Origin: Sitta carolinensis
Lineage: Eukaryota; Chordata; Aves; Passeriformes; Sittidae
Assembly: GCA_032173965.1 (NCBI GenBank)
Contig: CM063290.1
Coordinates: forward strand, 3,788,501-3,852,500
DNA length: 64,000 bases
Reading direction: 5' to 3'
A program made the translations under genes and the position numbers. The number at the start of each line of letters is the position of its first letter. Positions within the stretch are counted from its first letter, which is position 1. The notes under the pieces are model-generated. The model did not search any database, was not told the DNA's origin, and worked only from the letters and a program-made list of their open reading frames with translations. Positions 13,430 through 24,440 of this stretch are shown piece after piece.

Positions 13430-13720
13430 GTTTTCTTTGTTGATTAAGCAGCAGTCAATTTTCCCTTTTCAAACAAGCACCGAGCAGCAGCCTCCCGACC
13501 CCCTCGGATATTCGGGCTGCCGGCAAATACTAAAACCCCCGTGACAAACTGCAAAAAAGCTCGACCTTTCCCCTTGTCCGGTGACCCCCTGTTCGATTTT
13601 ACTCTAGCTAACCAATACCTGATTAGATAATGCTCAGCTCTAGCCCCGCAAAATGAGATAAAATTCAAATTTATGGCTTTTCATTTAAACTGATCTACAG
13701 CACTCTAATCATGACCCAAG
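13430..13720. promoter_or_regulatory. Candidate regulatory element with GATA site
   Basis: Sequence with several CpGs, an inverted CCAAT-like ACCAATACCT at 13611-13620, then AGATAA at 13625-13630 immediately followed by TGCTCAGC, a half-MARE-like core. The GATA plus MARE-like pairing is seen in haematopoietic enhancers. The regulatory call is inference. Confidence 0.35.
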
Positions 13721-14682
13721 CACAAGTATATCACAACAAATTCTTTTTTGTCCCAGAGTGTGTTTTATGGCTGAACTGTATAAATGGACACAATAGACAT
13801 TGTTTTCTTGGACTTGCTCTGACAGTACTCTGTGTTGATCCCATAGGGAGTCTTGCTATAGGGGAATGTAGGAACAGGCTCCATGAAATTCCTCAGACTC
13901 CTGCAGAAAATTTTTCTTTATCATCAACTGCCTGGCTGCAGAATTTAACAGCAGCAGTTCCCCCAGCTTCCACTTCTCTCCCAGGATAATCCCAGTATCA
14001 ACTCAGATGGATATCAGTCACAAAACCTGGAAGTCAAAAAGACCCAAAACTATGACTTTTTTTCCCCTTACAAAAGCTTGTCTTTTCCAAAAATGTAGTT
14101 ACAGTCCAAATTCGTGCATTAATATAAACTCTTCTCTCCAAGGTCAATGTAGGGTTTTCAGTTAAAATTTTCTAGTGTAAGATTTGAGACTACCTAGCAA
14201 TACTAAACAATTGCAAAAATGGAGCAAATGTTTCATAACAAAATGGATGTGTGAAGCATCAGGAAAAAGGCTGAGGAAGATGTCCATCTTTCCTTCCAAA
14301 ACTGTTTTAATATTTGTTTTCCTCAAAACAAAAAATTCTTCATTCATCATCCTTGAAAGCCAAACACCGTTGTGCATTCAGTGTTACAGCTTAAACTCAA
14401 ATACAATGAAAAGATTGATTTTTTAAAATAACTCCATCATCCTCTCTGCAGTCACAGGGGAACCTGCTCAAGAGGTAAGTACACAAATAATAGCAATGGT
14501 GCAACCCCACTACGCATTTCTTGGAGCACTGCAGACAAGAAGTGAAGGAATGAGTATGCTTGGACCCAGCAAAACACTTTCTTTGGCCTATGGGACCAGG
14601 AGCAGCAGAAGCAGGTTGGGACATCCCTCCTTCTGAAGTCTCCATCTGGCTTCTACAGCACCATGAACTATCCTAGGAATTA

Positions 14683-14708
14683 ATTCTCTCTCAAACCTGA
14701 GAGAGAAT
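14683..14708. other. Perfect 11-bp hairpin with 4-base loop
   Basis: ATTCTCTCTCA (14683-14693), loop AACC, then TGAGAGAGAAT (14698-14708). The arms are exactly complementary. No miRNA-length stem extends beyond them, so a simple inverted repeat is the safest reading. The surrounding 13721-17020 DNA is otherwise unique sequence without recognised features. Confidence 0.9.
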
Positions 14709-17073
14709 CTGCATCAATACACTTCACTCATCAAACAAGTGGAAAGATTTTAAAACCTCTCATGCTACAAAGTCTCTTAAAAGCCACACCCAGAGCCACA
14801 CAGAAACTTTGGTTCTATCCTTCCTCCGTTTAAGACTGAAATGAAATTTCACCTTGATTATCAGCAACAGCAGAATGAATTCTCATTTGTTAACTGACTT
14901 GTTGGCACCTGGCTGGACATACACCTTGTTTCTCAAAAGTGCCCATTTAAGCAGAAAACAGCAACAACACCAGGAGAGCTTAAATTTCCAAGACCATACT
15001 TGATCCTCAGTAAATGATAGTTTTCCTCACCATCCCACTCTGCCTTTGGCACTGCCTGAGCCCACACACCAGTATCAGCTTCTTTCCCCCTTTGATCTCC
15101 AAAGCACGAGCCCAAGGAAGTGATGGATTCCTGAGGAGTGTGATGATGAGCATCACTGAAGTCCTCTCCAGCACTACCAGCTTCCCCCACATCCCTCCTT
15201 CAGCCCCAACCATCGATATGTGCATTTCACTCGCTGTGTAAACTCTGATAACCAGAATTTCTTTGTCTCTCTTCAACTACAGTAAACTTATCTAACCCAC
15301 TTCTTGGAAAAATATTCAGTTTCAATCAAGTTCCCCTAAGCACCACAGAATACTTCTGGGTGAGTGACCAAATTGCAGAGGGATTTGACTGTTGATTTTG
15401 TGTGATTCTGCTCCAACACTTTCCAATAGCTTGTCCCAGCTGTCCTGAATAAATAACACTATTCAAATGGCACGAGTCCTGCAGCTTGAAAGGGATTCAG
15501 GCTGCCAGGTGGGCTTCCAGAACTATCAAGATATTAATTTCTTGTCTGAATATCACAGACCCCCAAATCTGAAATATTTCAAGCAGGAAAACCAGTCTCT
15601 GATATCGTAGCATATTGCCAGCATCTAAGGGTGTGAAAAGCTAGATGGGTTCCCCTCAGTCTTAGTGGGATTATCCTGTCTTACACCACTTGAATGTCCA
15701 GTCTAAAATACCCTAATTTTGGCTTAAGGTTAAACCTGCAAGTACAGACATGTATCAACAGTTTTGCCTTAATTTCTGTTATCAATATTTGAGCTTAATT
15801 GTGGTGTGGTTAAAGGTCAGGTTTTATGGTTTCCTGGTGCCTTTTTCAAATAATAAAGATTTCTCACTAGCAATTATATTGCATCACAGTCTGTTAACTC
15901 AGTTGAGTGCTGCCAAGTCTATGATTTCTCCTGACACTATTCTGTCACATTGTCACAGGTCTCACAAGAGTTTAAACAGCTGGATGGAAAGTTTGTAATG
16001 AACTCTCTGAGTGCTTATGGATAGCTAGGAACAAACCAAGCTTCCATTTTCCACCATATCTGCAAAGCTCTGCTCCACAACAAAACTCCATTTTTCCTGG
16101 GAAAACGAACTCCCATCTCTCCAGAGGTCAGGCGTGCCCCTGGAGAGCCATGCAAACCCTGCACGGCTCCCCTTATCAGAAACCAAAGGAAACGGACAGA
16201 TGGAAAGCAGAGATTGTGCTCTGTTCCTGCAGCACATTGTTAAAATTATGAATAAAACCACGCAGGAACATTTCTTACATCACAACACAACGGCAGCACC
16301 ACTCAAGGTTTGAATCCCTGACCTGACCATGGACCAGCAGTTCAGACACATCCTCAGTGATACTGCAGTGAGGAAAATGTTGTCCCCGAAGGCAGGGAAA
16401 GCCAGATCCAACACTTGTACTCACCAAAGGAGTCCAGGAGCTCCTTCAGGAAAAGGATTTCCCAAAGCAGAAGTAACATGAACCACACATTCCCATGTGT
16501 GCTAGGTATGGCACTAGCATCCAAACCTACTTCCCCAATGGAACAGCAGAATTCCCAGTAAGTTAAATAGAAGCAGGATCAACCCCCTAGTAGTACAAAG
16601 TTCTTCAGTAGCAAGTTTAGCCATACAACACTAGATTTAAAGGCTATTTTAATCCCTGTTGACAGAAAGTGGCAATTCACAACCCTGAAAGCAGCACCCA
16701 GTTTCATTTCAGACCTATAATGCACCGATTTTGTAAATCCCTCACCCAGAGGCATAATACAGGACTATCCAAGGCCTGATTAAAAATGGTACAGAAATGT
16801 TCCAACAACACTGTTTCATTACTTTCCTCAGAAAGAGCATCACCTGCCAGTATCCACCCAGACAGATTTCATGCATGAAGACAATATTAATTTCTGACTG
16901 TTTTCCTTTTCAATTTATGCTCGTCTCCATCCAGAAAACCCCAGAAGGCCACAAAGCAGTTTGTGCACATAAATTTGCTTTGGCTGCTGCAGGATAAGAC
17001 TCAAATACTGCAAATATTTCTGTGTTTATACATAGGCACACAAGAACTCAATAGACTGAAAGAATGTACAGCA

Positions 17074-17079
17074 TCTTAC
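17074..17079 (-). other. MECOM: Splice donor of the MECOM exon
   Basis: The exon ends GGC TGG GAG and is followed on the minus strand by GTAAGA, a near-consensus donor. The exon therefore ends on a codon boundary (phase 0) after the conserved GWE, which is where the human MDS1-EVI1 exon also ends before the sequence beginning ILDEF in the next exon. That next exon is not in the window. Confidence 0.9.
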
Positions 17080-17429
17080 CTCCCAGCCATAACCGGGATC
17101 CTTCAGGTGTGGCCGCTGCTCTCCTACAAAAGGGCCAAATTTTTCCCCTGCTTCAATCTTCCTTTTGGTCCATATCCCTAATCCTGCTCCAGGAATGTTT
17201 GATTCTCGAAGCTCAAACTCTGAAGGAATGGGAATGTCATCAGGAATGTATATTGGAGCCTTGTAAGGAGAGCTCTCCTTGGGTGTGAAAGCTTCGCTGG
17301 AGGTTGCTGGCGAAGACGGCTCTTGGATGCTGAGGGATGCTGGACACTGGACATTTGCAGCCTCTCCATCAGCTTCTGGCACTTCTCCTAAGGGAAGTTC
17401 TGGAAAGCTCTCATACAAACATTCATCAC
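17080..17429 (-). CDS. MECOM: MECOM (PRDM3) coding exon: N-terminal linker and first half of the PR domain
   Basis: This is one internal coding exon of MECOM, a nuclear zinc-finger transcription regulator whose long form (MDS1-EVI1) carries an N-terminal PR/SET-like domain and acts in haematopoietic stem cells and development. The exon holds two bases of a split codon followed by 116 full codons. Residues 1-30 are an acidic, poorly conserved stretch (DECLYESFPELPLGEVPEAD). Residues 33-50 contain the family signature SPATSSEAFTPKE. From about residue 57 the PR domain begins with KAPIYIPDDIPIP, then FELRES, PGAGLGIWTKRKIE and GEKFGPFVGEQR, ending in GYGWE at the donor. PRDM16, the closest paralogue, has YEAPVYIPEDIPIP and a different end before FGWE, so MECOM is the better fit. 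The remaining PR half and all zinc fingers lie outside the window. The open frame continues 17 codons past the donor to a stop at 17026-17028, which is normally intron. Identity is seen directly from the protein; function is known for the family. Confidence 0.95.
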
Positions 17430-17447
17430 CTGGAAAAGAAAGCCAAA
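17430..17447 (-). other. MECOM: Splice acceptor of the MECOM exon
   Basis: On the minus strand the exon is preceded by tttggctttcttttccag, a pyrimidine-rich tract ending in CAG directly before the first exon base at 17429. The exon begins with GT, the last two bases of a codon split by the upstream intron (phase 1), so the first full codon is GAT (Asp). No other AG lies between the tract and the conserved coding sequence. Confidence 0.9.
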
Positions 17448-18116
17448 CAATAGGATTTGAAATACCCCATCAGCCTTTGCACATGAAACCCTTTCATCCT
17501 GCACATGGAATGGAAGGGACAGTTCACCAGTCACTAATCCTGCAGCAGAGCCTCACCCTGGATGGAGCTGAGCCTTTTCTCCAGTGTAGGCCTGGGGGGT
17601 AACACAGTGTTTCTCAATACTCTTGACATCAAAAGTGGTTTGCATCACTGAGCACAGGCGAGGGAATTGCACACAGATGTAAAGGCAGGCACACCCCGTT
17701 GTCCAGTCGGGTCCGGATACGGCACAGCACCCCCACACACTTTGAAATTGCAATTGAAAGCCAGCATTATATGTTACAACTGAAATCTAAGAGAAGTGAA
17801 AAGCAGGAAAGCTTCACTGGTCCTGCAAAGAGACAGATTGAACCTAAAGTAGCCAAAATTAAGTTTGATGGCCTCCAATTAGTTTTCTGAGAAAGGATCC
17901 AGCCTACCACACAACTCTTGGCAAGAGCTTCAGCTGATGTAAATCAGTGTCTTACCACTGACCTCCAAGAAATGCAATGGTCTAAAATAAGTTCAGGATC
18001 CAAACAGCACCTTATAGAGAACATGAACCTTCTCTTCTTACAGTTGCAAAAAAAGCTGGGGCAGATCCAAACACATTAAAAAAACCCTTCATCTCTGGGA
18101 CTTAGCCAGCAAGCGG

Positions 18117-18140
18117 AAAAAAAAAAAAAAAAAAAAAAAA
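18117..18140. repeat. A24 homopolymer
   Basis: An uninterrupted run of 24 A on the plus strand, followed by GAAAAAAG. Confidence 0.95.
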
Positions 18141-18288
18141 GAAAAAAGCCTCACTGTTTTTGACAACCTAAAATGTAAGACTGATTATAAATTCCTCTAA
18201 GTCAGAAACTCTAGTTACTTCAGCAGAGGCTTTAGCCACGCCATCAGTACAGTGTTCAACCCAACAACACATGCAAGAGGAGCAAAAC

Positions 18289-18331
18289 AAAAAAAAAAAA
18301 AAAAACAAAAAAAAAAAAAAAAAAAAAAAAA
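18289..18331. repeat. A17-C-A25 tract
   Basis: A near-pure A tract of 43 bases with a single C at 18306. It lies about 150 bases from the A24 run at 18117, and no SINE body is recognised between them. Confidence 0.95.
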
Positions 18332-19750
18332 CCATACCAATTTATTTATATCCAAACAAACCTTCTTGCTATTTATTTCTTTGGGTCTTTATACACACCA
18401 GAACTCATTGTCTTAATTCAAATAGGAGGTGAGAACACTGTTCTCCAAGGACTGAAACTGAGAGATCAGGTATTTAATGATATTTGAGGATATTTGCATA
18501 ATATGGTTGGCCCAGAAACGAAAGCGTTACACTGAGCTTGGCTTTCAGAACGACTCTGTTTCAGTGAAGAAACAGGAAACTTTAAAATGTTCTTTCAATT
18601 TCTTGCTCATTTAAGAAACTATCCATGGTAGATTAGCACCGTATGCCTTTTCCACTGGAAACTGGTCATAGCCCATTGTCTCTCACATCTTTGTTACATA
18701 TTATCTCACGGTTTTATATCTGTGCTTTCATGCTTCTGGTACTGCCTAAGACAAACACTGGGACATAACAAATCATTGGAATAGATTGCTCCCATCACAG
18801 GACTGGCAAACTGGATTCTTCATCTGTGAGCAATTTATTCACAGCCATGAACTGTTTTTCTTTCTTTTATGTGGCACTGGCTATGACCTCATACATGTCA
18901 CAGGAAAGTTCAGCTACCCGTCCCTTCGGCCTCTGGTTTGGCAGACTCTGCCTCCACTTTAACAATTGAACCCAATATTGATTAGTTTGCCACTTTCCTA
19001 ATACCTGGCATTCTGAGAAGTAGAAAATCTTGACTGACTCCACCATTTAGCTGAGAAGGACACAGAGAGGGATTTTCCATTGCATATGGTTCAGCAATCC
19101 TAGCTGTCATAGCTGACTTTGGCAATGATGCTCAAGTGTGAAAGCACTGGTGCAGAGAGCTTCCTCTGTGCCTGCCACTTAGGAACCCATGCCATACCTT
19201 CCTGCCCCCAGCACCACTTATCTGGGACTCCAAAGGACAGGAAAGAGGGCATGGGGAGGATAGAGACACAGCTCTACCTGGATGCCACCACTCACTTTAC
19301 CCTGCACTGAGACAACCCCTTCAGCAGCCATCTCTGTTAACACCATGGCACTGCTGCTGCCCCCAAACACAGCTCTGCTCCAGCAAGGTGGGACAGGTGA
19401 CAGAGATCCATCCACACCTCCTGAGCATCCCCCAAACCTTGAATGTGCTCCCTGACTTTGAGGCCAGCAGCCATGCTGCATCCACTCAGGGCAGGCGTGC
19501 TCCCGTTCAGATGTCTTCCCCCAGCTGTTTATATTGCAGTCCTGCCTAAAAGACTTCAGCTGTTTTTGAAACAGGGGTAAAAAAAAATACCCTAACCCAT
19601 GTATACACATGGGGTGCAGGAGGAGAAATCACACAAGGAAAGTGATCTGGATGATGATAAGCACATGGCTCACTGGAAGGGGGGCGCTGGGGGTAAAAAC
19701 TTCAGGCATCTAAATCCCACTGATTTTCCATGACAGCTGGGTGCCTGGCA

Positions 19751-19796
19751 CTCAAACTCCTTAAAAAGCCCATCTCAAACTCCTTAAAAAGCCCAT
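19751..19796. repeat. Perfect 23-bp tandem duplication
   Basis: Two head-to-tail identical 23-base copies, 19751-19773 and 19774-19796, each beginning ctcaaactcc and ending aaagcccat. The absence of differences suggests a recent replication-slippage event. Confidence 0.95.
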
Positions 19797-20039
19797 GTCC
19801 CGCAGTCACTGCTGTTGTCCCTGTCCTGCGAAGCAGTATCCCATAAAACCAAGGCTGTGTGTCCCACAGTCAACTCTCCTTCACAAAATAACAGAGCACC
19901 TCAGCCAAATAATTTGTCACAGCAAGCAATGACCTGCTCTGTGTCTGTCCCAAAGGGCCACCTTCCTCAGCTCCACTTGCCAGCAGTGCCTGCCCACAAG
20001 CCAGCACAAGCTGAGCCTTAAACATTCAGCAAGCACAGC

Positions 20040-20360
20040 TTTACAGATGTTTCATCTTCCCCAGGGACAGTCCAGTTTAATTTCTCTCTCGCAGACTCAA
20101 AGGCCTCAGTTATACTTATCTCAGTCATTCTGGCTACACTCGGTTTTAGCCATATAGGGTCAAACCTGCAGCTGATAAATTGGCCTCTGAAAGCCTGGCA
20201 GGGAGACAAGTCCGTTTGCTGGGTCTATTGTGCCTCCTTTGATTTCCAGCAGCCACACCCGATGTCGTCGTTAAACACGGCTTTCAGCTTGAAAGCCCTG
20301 GAAAATATAATATGCCTCTATGCCCCAAAGCTCTAAGTGTGGGTAAAATGGATTACTGAA
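20040..20360. promoter_or_regulatory. Candidate conserved element with CpG cluster, TCF site and hairpin
   Basis: Repeat-free sequence containing a TCF/LEF-type CCTTTGAT at 20236-20243, a CpG cluster (CGATGTCGTCG) near 20260-20270, and an 8-bp perfect hairpin at 20279-20297. The retained CpGs in an AT-rich neighbourhood suggest constraint or hypomethylation. Function is inferred. Confidence 0.35.
20279..20297. other. 8-bp perfect hairpin, 3-base loop
   Basis: GGCTTTCA (20279-20286), loop GCT, then TGAAAGCC (20290-20297), exactly complementary. Confidence 0.9.
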
Positions 20361-20819
20361 ATAGTCCTTCGCCTGAAACAGCAATGTATTCTAGCAAAAA
20401 AAAAATATTTTTAAGCCTCAAAATAGACACAGAGTTGAATTATGACTGACCAAGAGATGGGAAGACCATTAAGACATATTTGTGAAATTAATGACAGCAG
20501 CAGCTCTATTAAAATCAATGTACATGAACCAAGGTTCTTGTCTTAGTTTTCAAAGGGTGTATGACTATTTTTCTAAAAATTTACACCCACATGGATCAGA
20601 GAAACTTCCAGCAAAACCATAGGATACTGACTGATAGAAAACCTTTGTAAGGTTAGAATTAAACAACAGGGACTGTGTTGATAAGCATCATTTTCACAGT
20701 GAACTGCAAATTGTTCGCACAGATAGCACTCCAGTTTTGAAATTCAAGATGGCTTCTTTAAATTCCAATAATTATCCCCACCATAAACGGGATGAAATAA
20801 AAATTGAGGCTCCTGATAA

Positions 20820-20864
20820 GGGAACAGATGAGATTAAGTTAAGGGAACAGATGAGATTAAGTTA
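20820..20864. repeat. Near-perfect 23-bp tandem duplication
   Basis: gggaacagatgagattaag occurs at 20820 and again at 20843, giving a period of 23. The second copy matches through 20864 before diverging. This is the second 23-bp tandem duplication within about 1.1 kb, but the two are unrelated in sequence. Confidence 0.9.
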
Positions 20865-23800
20865 TGTGGAAGCTTGGATATTAGTCTCCATGAAATTCAT
20901 CACCACTACTTTACAACGAAAACATGAGCAAGCTTCAAAGGAAACCCAGGAGTAAAGGTTAATTGCTACTAAAAGGCCAGGGTGGACACCTGTGTTTGCA
21001 CTCTTGTCACAACCTTGCCCACCAGCAGGAAAGAGCCCACGTGGCTGGGGATGTGCCTGATGAGGACGGGAGAGCATCGTGCCAAAGCTGCTGCTGTAGC
21101 ACCAGGGCCTGGGGTCATCCAAGACTGAGAGGCCTTCTGTGCATGGCTGGGAGGAGCAGAGGACTTCCTTCCATGAGGATGTTTCTTAGCTCAGCCCAGT
21201 TTTCCTCTCCAAGAGCAATTAGATAAGAGGCACTGGTGGCCGAGGTTGGACACAGCTGCGGCAGAGGGGTGATGGGCCTCGTGCTCGGCGGGGCTGTGCC
21301 TGGCTGCAGCTGAAATGCCACACCACAGCCCCTCATGGTGAGCAGACATGCTGGCCTGGTGCACTCACCCATGTTTCAGGGCAGTCTTAAGCTCAAGCTT
21401 CTCACATAGTCTTCCAGGGGGCAAGCCTCCATCCAGATCTCATGGCCAAAGCCAGTCGCAGCAAAGAGAGGCATATCCACAGGGAATCCTGCTCTTCCTT
21501 TCCTCAGGCTATGTGTGCCTAAGGAGATACTTCCCCAAAGTCACTACTGACTGATGAAACTCTAGCAAAAAATGCAGCTCTCTGCACTTGGATTCATGTG
21601 CATGGCCACCTGTGATTAAATCATAAACTGGATTACTCCAGAGGAGAGAGGCAGGCTGAAGGCAAAGGCATCTAGAGAGCCTAATTCAGAAAGCCATCAC
21701 CTTCTGAGAAGGATAAAGCAAGCGAGATAAATGTCAGAGTGACCTTTTGCAATGAGAAGAGCCACACAGTTTCATGCCTCCAGCTTCTCAGAGGTGAGAT
21801 GATGCCTAGTCCCAAAGATTAGACACCGTGAGGACACAACTCTGTCTGATGAGAGAATTCCATCACATGTCAGGAGCTTTGAGCTCCACTAGCTCTATAG
21901 ACCATGCCTTGTACAAGCCATCAGATAGGATGCATTAATGAAGGGTTTTGGATGGTAGGATCAGGTGAATTAATCCCTTGTCCTGCAGGAGGTGAGGGTG
22001 GGCCTGAATATATCACAAACTCCTAAATCAGATCCTTAGGAGAGACCAGTGATCATTTGCATTTGTTTGCCCTAGTATCACCATTCAGTGCAGAGGAAAT
22101 CAGCCTGGAGTATTTGCAGGGATATCTGAAAAGGAGACAGGCATTTCCTGTTGCATACAAATGGACACCTTTATCTGAATTTCTGTTTGAACAAGTATTA
22201 AAGAAAAAAAAAAAAACCTGTTACAGGCAGAGACTGATTGATTACAAAATATATCCACATCAGTCTAGAACACAGGAGGTCAAGAAAAGCAGAAAATTAA
22301 GAGAAAAAAAGTCCATTAGTTTCAAAAGGAGTTCTTAGCCAGTGGTGAATAAAATGGGAGCCACCTGATCATCCACACGAGGTAGGCACAGCTCAGAGTA
22401 GACCAGAGGAGAAATAAAGAAGGATCCCTAGCCTTGGAAACATTTAGAGATTGGGTTACTATCTCCAGGCACAGGAAGGACGCCAGCCAAGGGCTACATT
22501 GCTCTACTTGAACACTTTATCAGCCAACATACCTGAAACTGGTTTGTGCCGCTCCCTTTTCACAGAACTGTTCTGTGGAGCTGGACCTATTGATGGTTAT
22601 TTATTATTAATTGTACACAGTCTGGTACCCCCAGGCAGGACCCCATTGTGAAAAGCATTGGGCAGACCTAATCAAGTCAGATTAGATTCTAACCAGACTA
22701 GAGCTAGTAATTCCCAGTTAGGTGAAAATCATAAAACATGGGAGAGAAAAACTGCTGTACAAATGGCAAGTTCCATTGTACTACAAAAGAGATTGCAAGC
22801 ACGTTTAGAGATAAACACAGCGCTTGACACTGTTCTGAATCATTACTTCAATTACCTAGGAAAAATACTTTCAGAACCATTAGCCTTCAAACACATGGGG
22901 ATTTTGCATATTTGTATTACTTGACCTAACCCAAGCATGAGAAAACCAAAGCTGTCCAAAACTCACTTAAAAGGTCCAACCCCAAAACCCACGCTCATGC
23001 AATGAGAGCAAGGGGGACCAAAGCACCCGTGTGGTGGCCCCAGAGGCCAGATTCTGATTTCTCTTACACAACTGCTAAATCTAAAGTAATTACTTTAGAC
23101 TTCCACCAAGGAATAAAAGAGATCAACGTCTGTCCTGGAGTTAACCAAAATTACTCAAATTTCTTCAGATTGACACTAATGTAACAAAATGAGAGGGAAA
23201 TGTGGTGCCCAGATTTCAGCCTTCCCTTCATGCTCCTGACACTGCTGATCACAGAGGGCATTACCCCAGCAAAGCTCCCACACCTCAGCCTGGAGCAGCA
23301 GCGAGCAAACCCTTCTGCGTGCTGGCAGAAGAGGGAGTTGTAGGAAAAGCTGCGCCGACAAAGGCAGGAGAAAAAGGCAGCTCGAGGCAGCCTGAGCACG
23401 GCTTTGGGGCTGAAGTACATAAATCAGCCGCTTCTCATGGTGCTGGCACTGTGGGCAGCAGCATCTACATGAAATGCTAAAGGGAGCTCAGCCAGGGTCA
23501 CCTCTGGAGCCCCCATGCCAAGGGCATTGGGGGGCTTCAGTCTGTGCCTCATGGCAAGGTGCACATCAGTAAAACAGAGCAGATAATTCATGTTTAAAAC
23601 TCTTCTTGTGCGGGAAGCAGCTTTTGCTTCTCAAATCAGCGTCTGCAGGAAACAACCCTGAAACAAGAGGCTCATACTGGCAGCAGAAGGGAGCTCCTGA
23701 TGGGCACCAAGCACTATGAAGAAATCTCTCCACAAGCACATGAGCAAAGAAGCTGAACACACTCTAGAGCATCAGGTCCTTAAAAGAGGATAATTTCAGC

Positions 23801-24079
23801 ATTGCCAAGTGTTGGTACTAGACCAGCAAAGTTATAATGTAGTAGCTGTGTAGGGACCTGCCTGTGGTCTCTGGCAATTCTCACCATCAGCCCCTACAAT
23901 AACTAGTAGCATTTGGTGCTCTGTCTAGTGTCATTCATGTCTAATTGAGCAACACAGACAAAAGCATCTGATGGGGACCAGACGCTGGCTTTTAATTAGG
24001 GTCCAGCACTGAGAGACTGTGGGTCAAATTCTACTTCCATTTGCACAGGAGCTGCTCTCCTTGATGCAGGGGGGGAAGC

Positions 24080-24440
24080 TGCACCTGCATAACTGAAAAG
24101 TAAAATTTGGCTGCTTGTGTTCCTGTGCACTTTTCCGTATAAATTACTGTACTACATGCAGCAACAAAGGTTTATAAATGTTGGCTGGCACACTCTGAAT
24201 TTATTTACAAGTTAAGTCTAATTTTTATTTATAGTTCCAGTACAATCATCTCTGGTAGAAATATTTATGTTATCTGTACTTCTGGTCTGTTAGAGCCTAC
24301 TGCAATCATAAACACGGCTGAAAAATTATTCGCAGTTAGCAGGGTTTAAACTACCCATTATATCACTAGCTAGTGCCAATAAACTTTGGTGCTGGTTGAT
24401 AAAGTTTCCTCAATGGAATAAATATATATTTGACTTTCAA
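24080..24440. promoter_or_regulatory. Candidate AT-rich conserved non-coding element
   Basis: A continuous repeat-free AT-rich block rich in TTTATAAAT, TTTATTTA and ATCATAAACA cores (CDX/HOX and FOX type), with isolated CpGs such as TTATTCGCAG. Just upstream, near 24.02-24.07 kb, there is a short stretch resembling a worn ancient amniote repeat. The enhancer call is inference. Confidence 0.3.

Larger units (their letters stand above)
1..17073 (-). other. MECOM: MECOM intron downstream of the PR-domain exon (partial)
   Basis: This whole stretch follows the donor at 17079 in gene orientation and contains no second recognisable MECOM exon, so it is the 5' part of the long MDS1-to-EVI1 intron. 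Contents from high to low coordinate: unique sequence 13.72-17.07 kb with a small hairpin at 14.68 kb; a candidate regulatory stretch at 13.41-13.72 kb; unique AT-rich DNA 11.72-13.38 kb; a CpG-rich patch at 11.28-11.72 kb; moderately GC-rich unique DNA 10.3-11.28 kb; an enhancer-like AT-rich cluster 8.8-10.26 kb; unique DNA 5.1-8.7 kb; the (TA)n array; and AT-rich unique DNA with A/T runs below 5 kb. Open frames here are short and look random. Confidence 0.85.

Noticed and set aside
16307..16317. tRNA-like B box (GGTTTGAATCC)
   Set aside because: No A box at the proper distance and no cloverleaf can be folded around it.
17080..17429. Assignment of the coding exon to PRDM16
   Set aside because: PRDM16 shares PIPxxFELRES and PGAGLG, but the upstream SPATSSEAFTPKE, KAPIYIPDD, GIWTKRKIE and VGEQR...YGWE are MECOM-type.
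18100..18340. Pair of A runs as retroposon tails
   Set aside because: No SINE or processed-mRNA body, polyadenylation signal or target-site duplication was found next to them.
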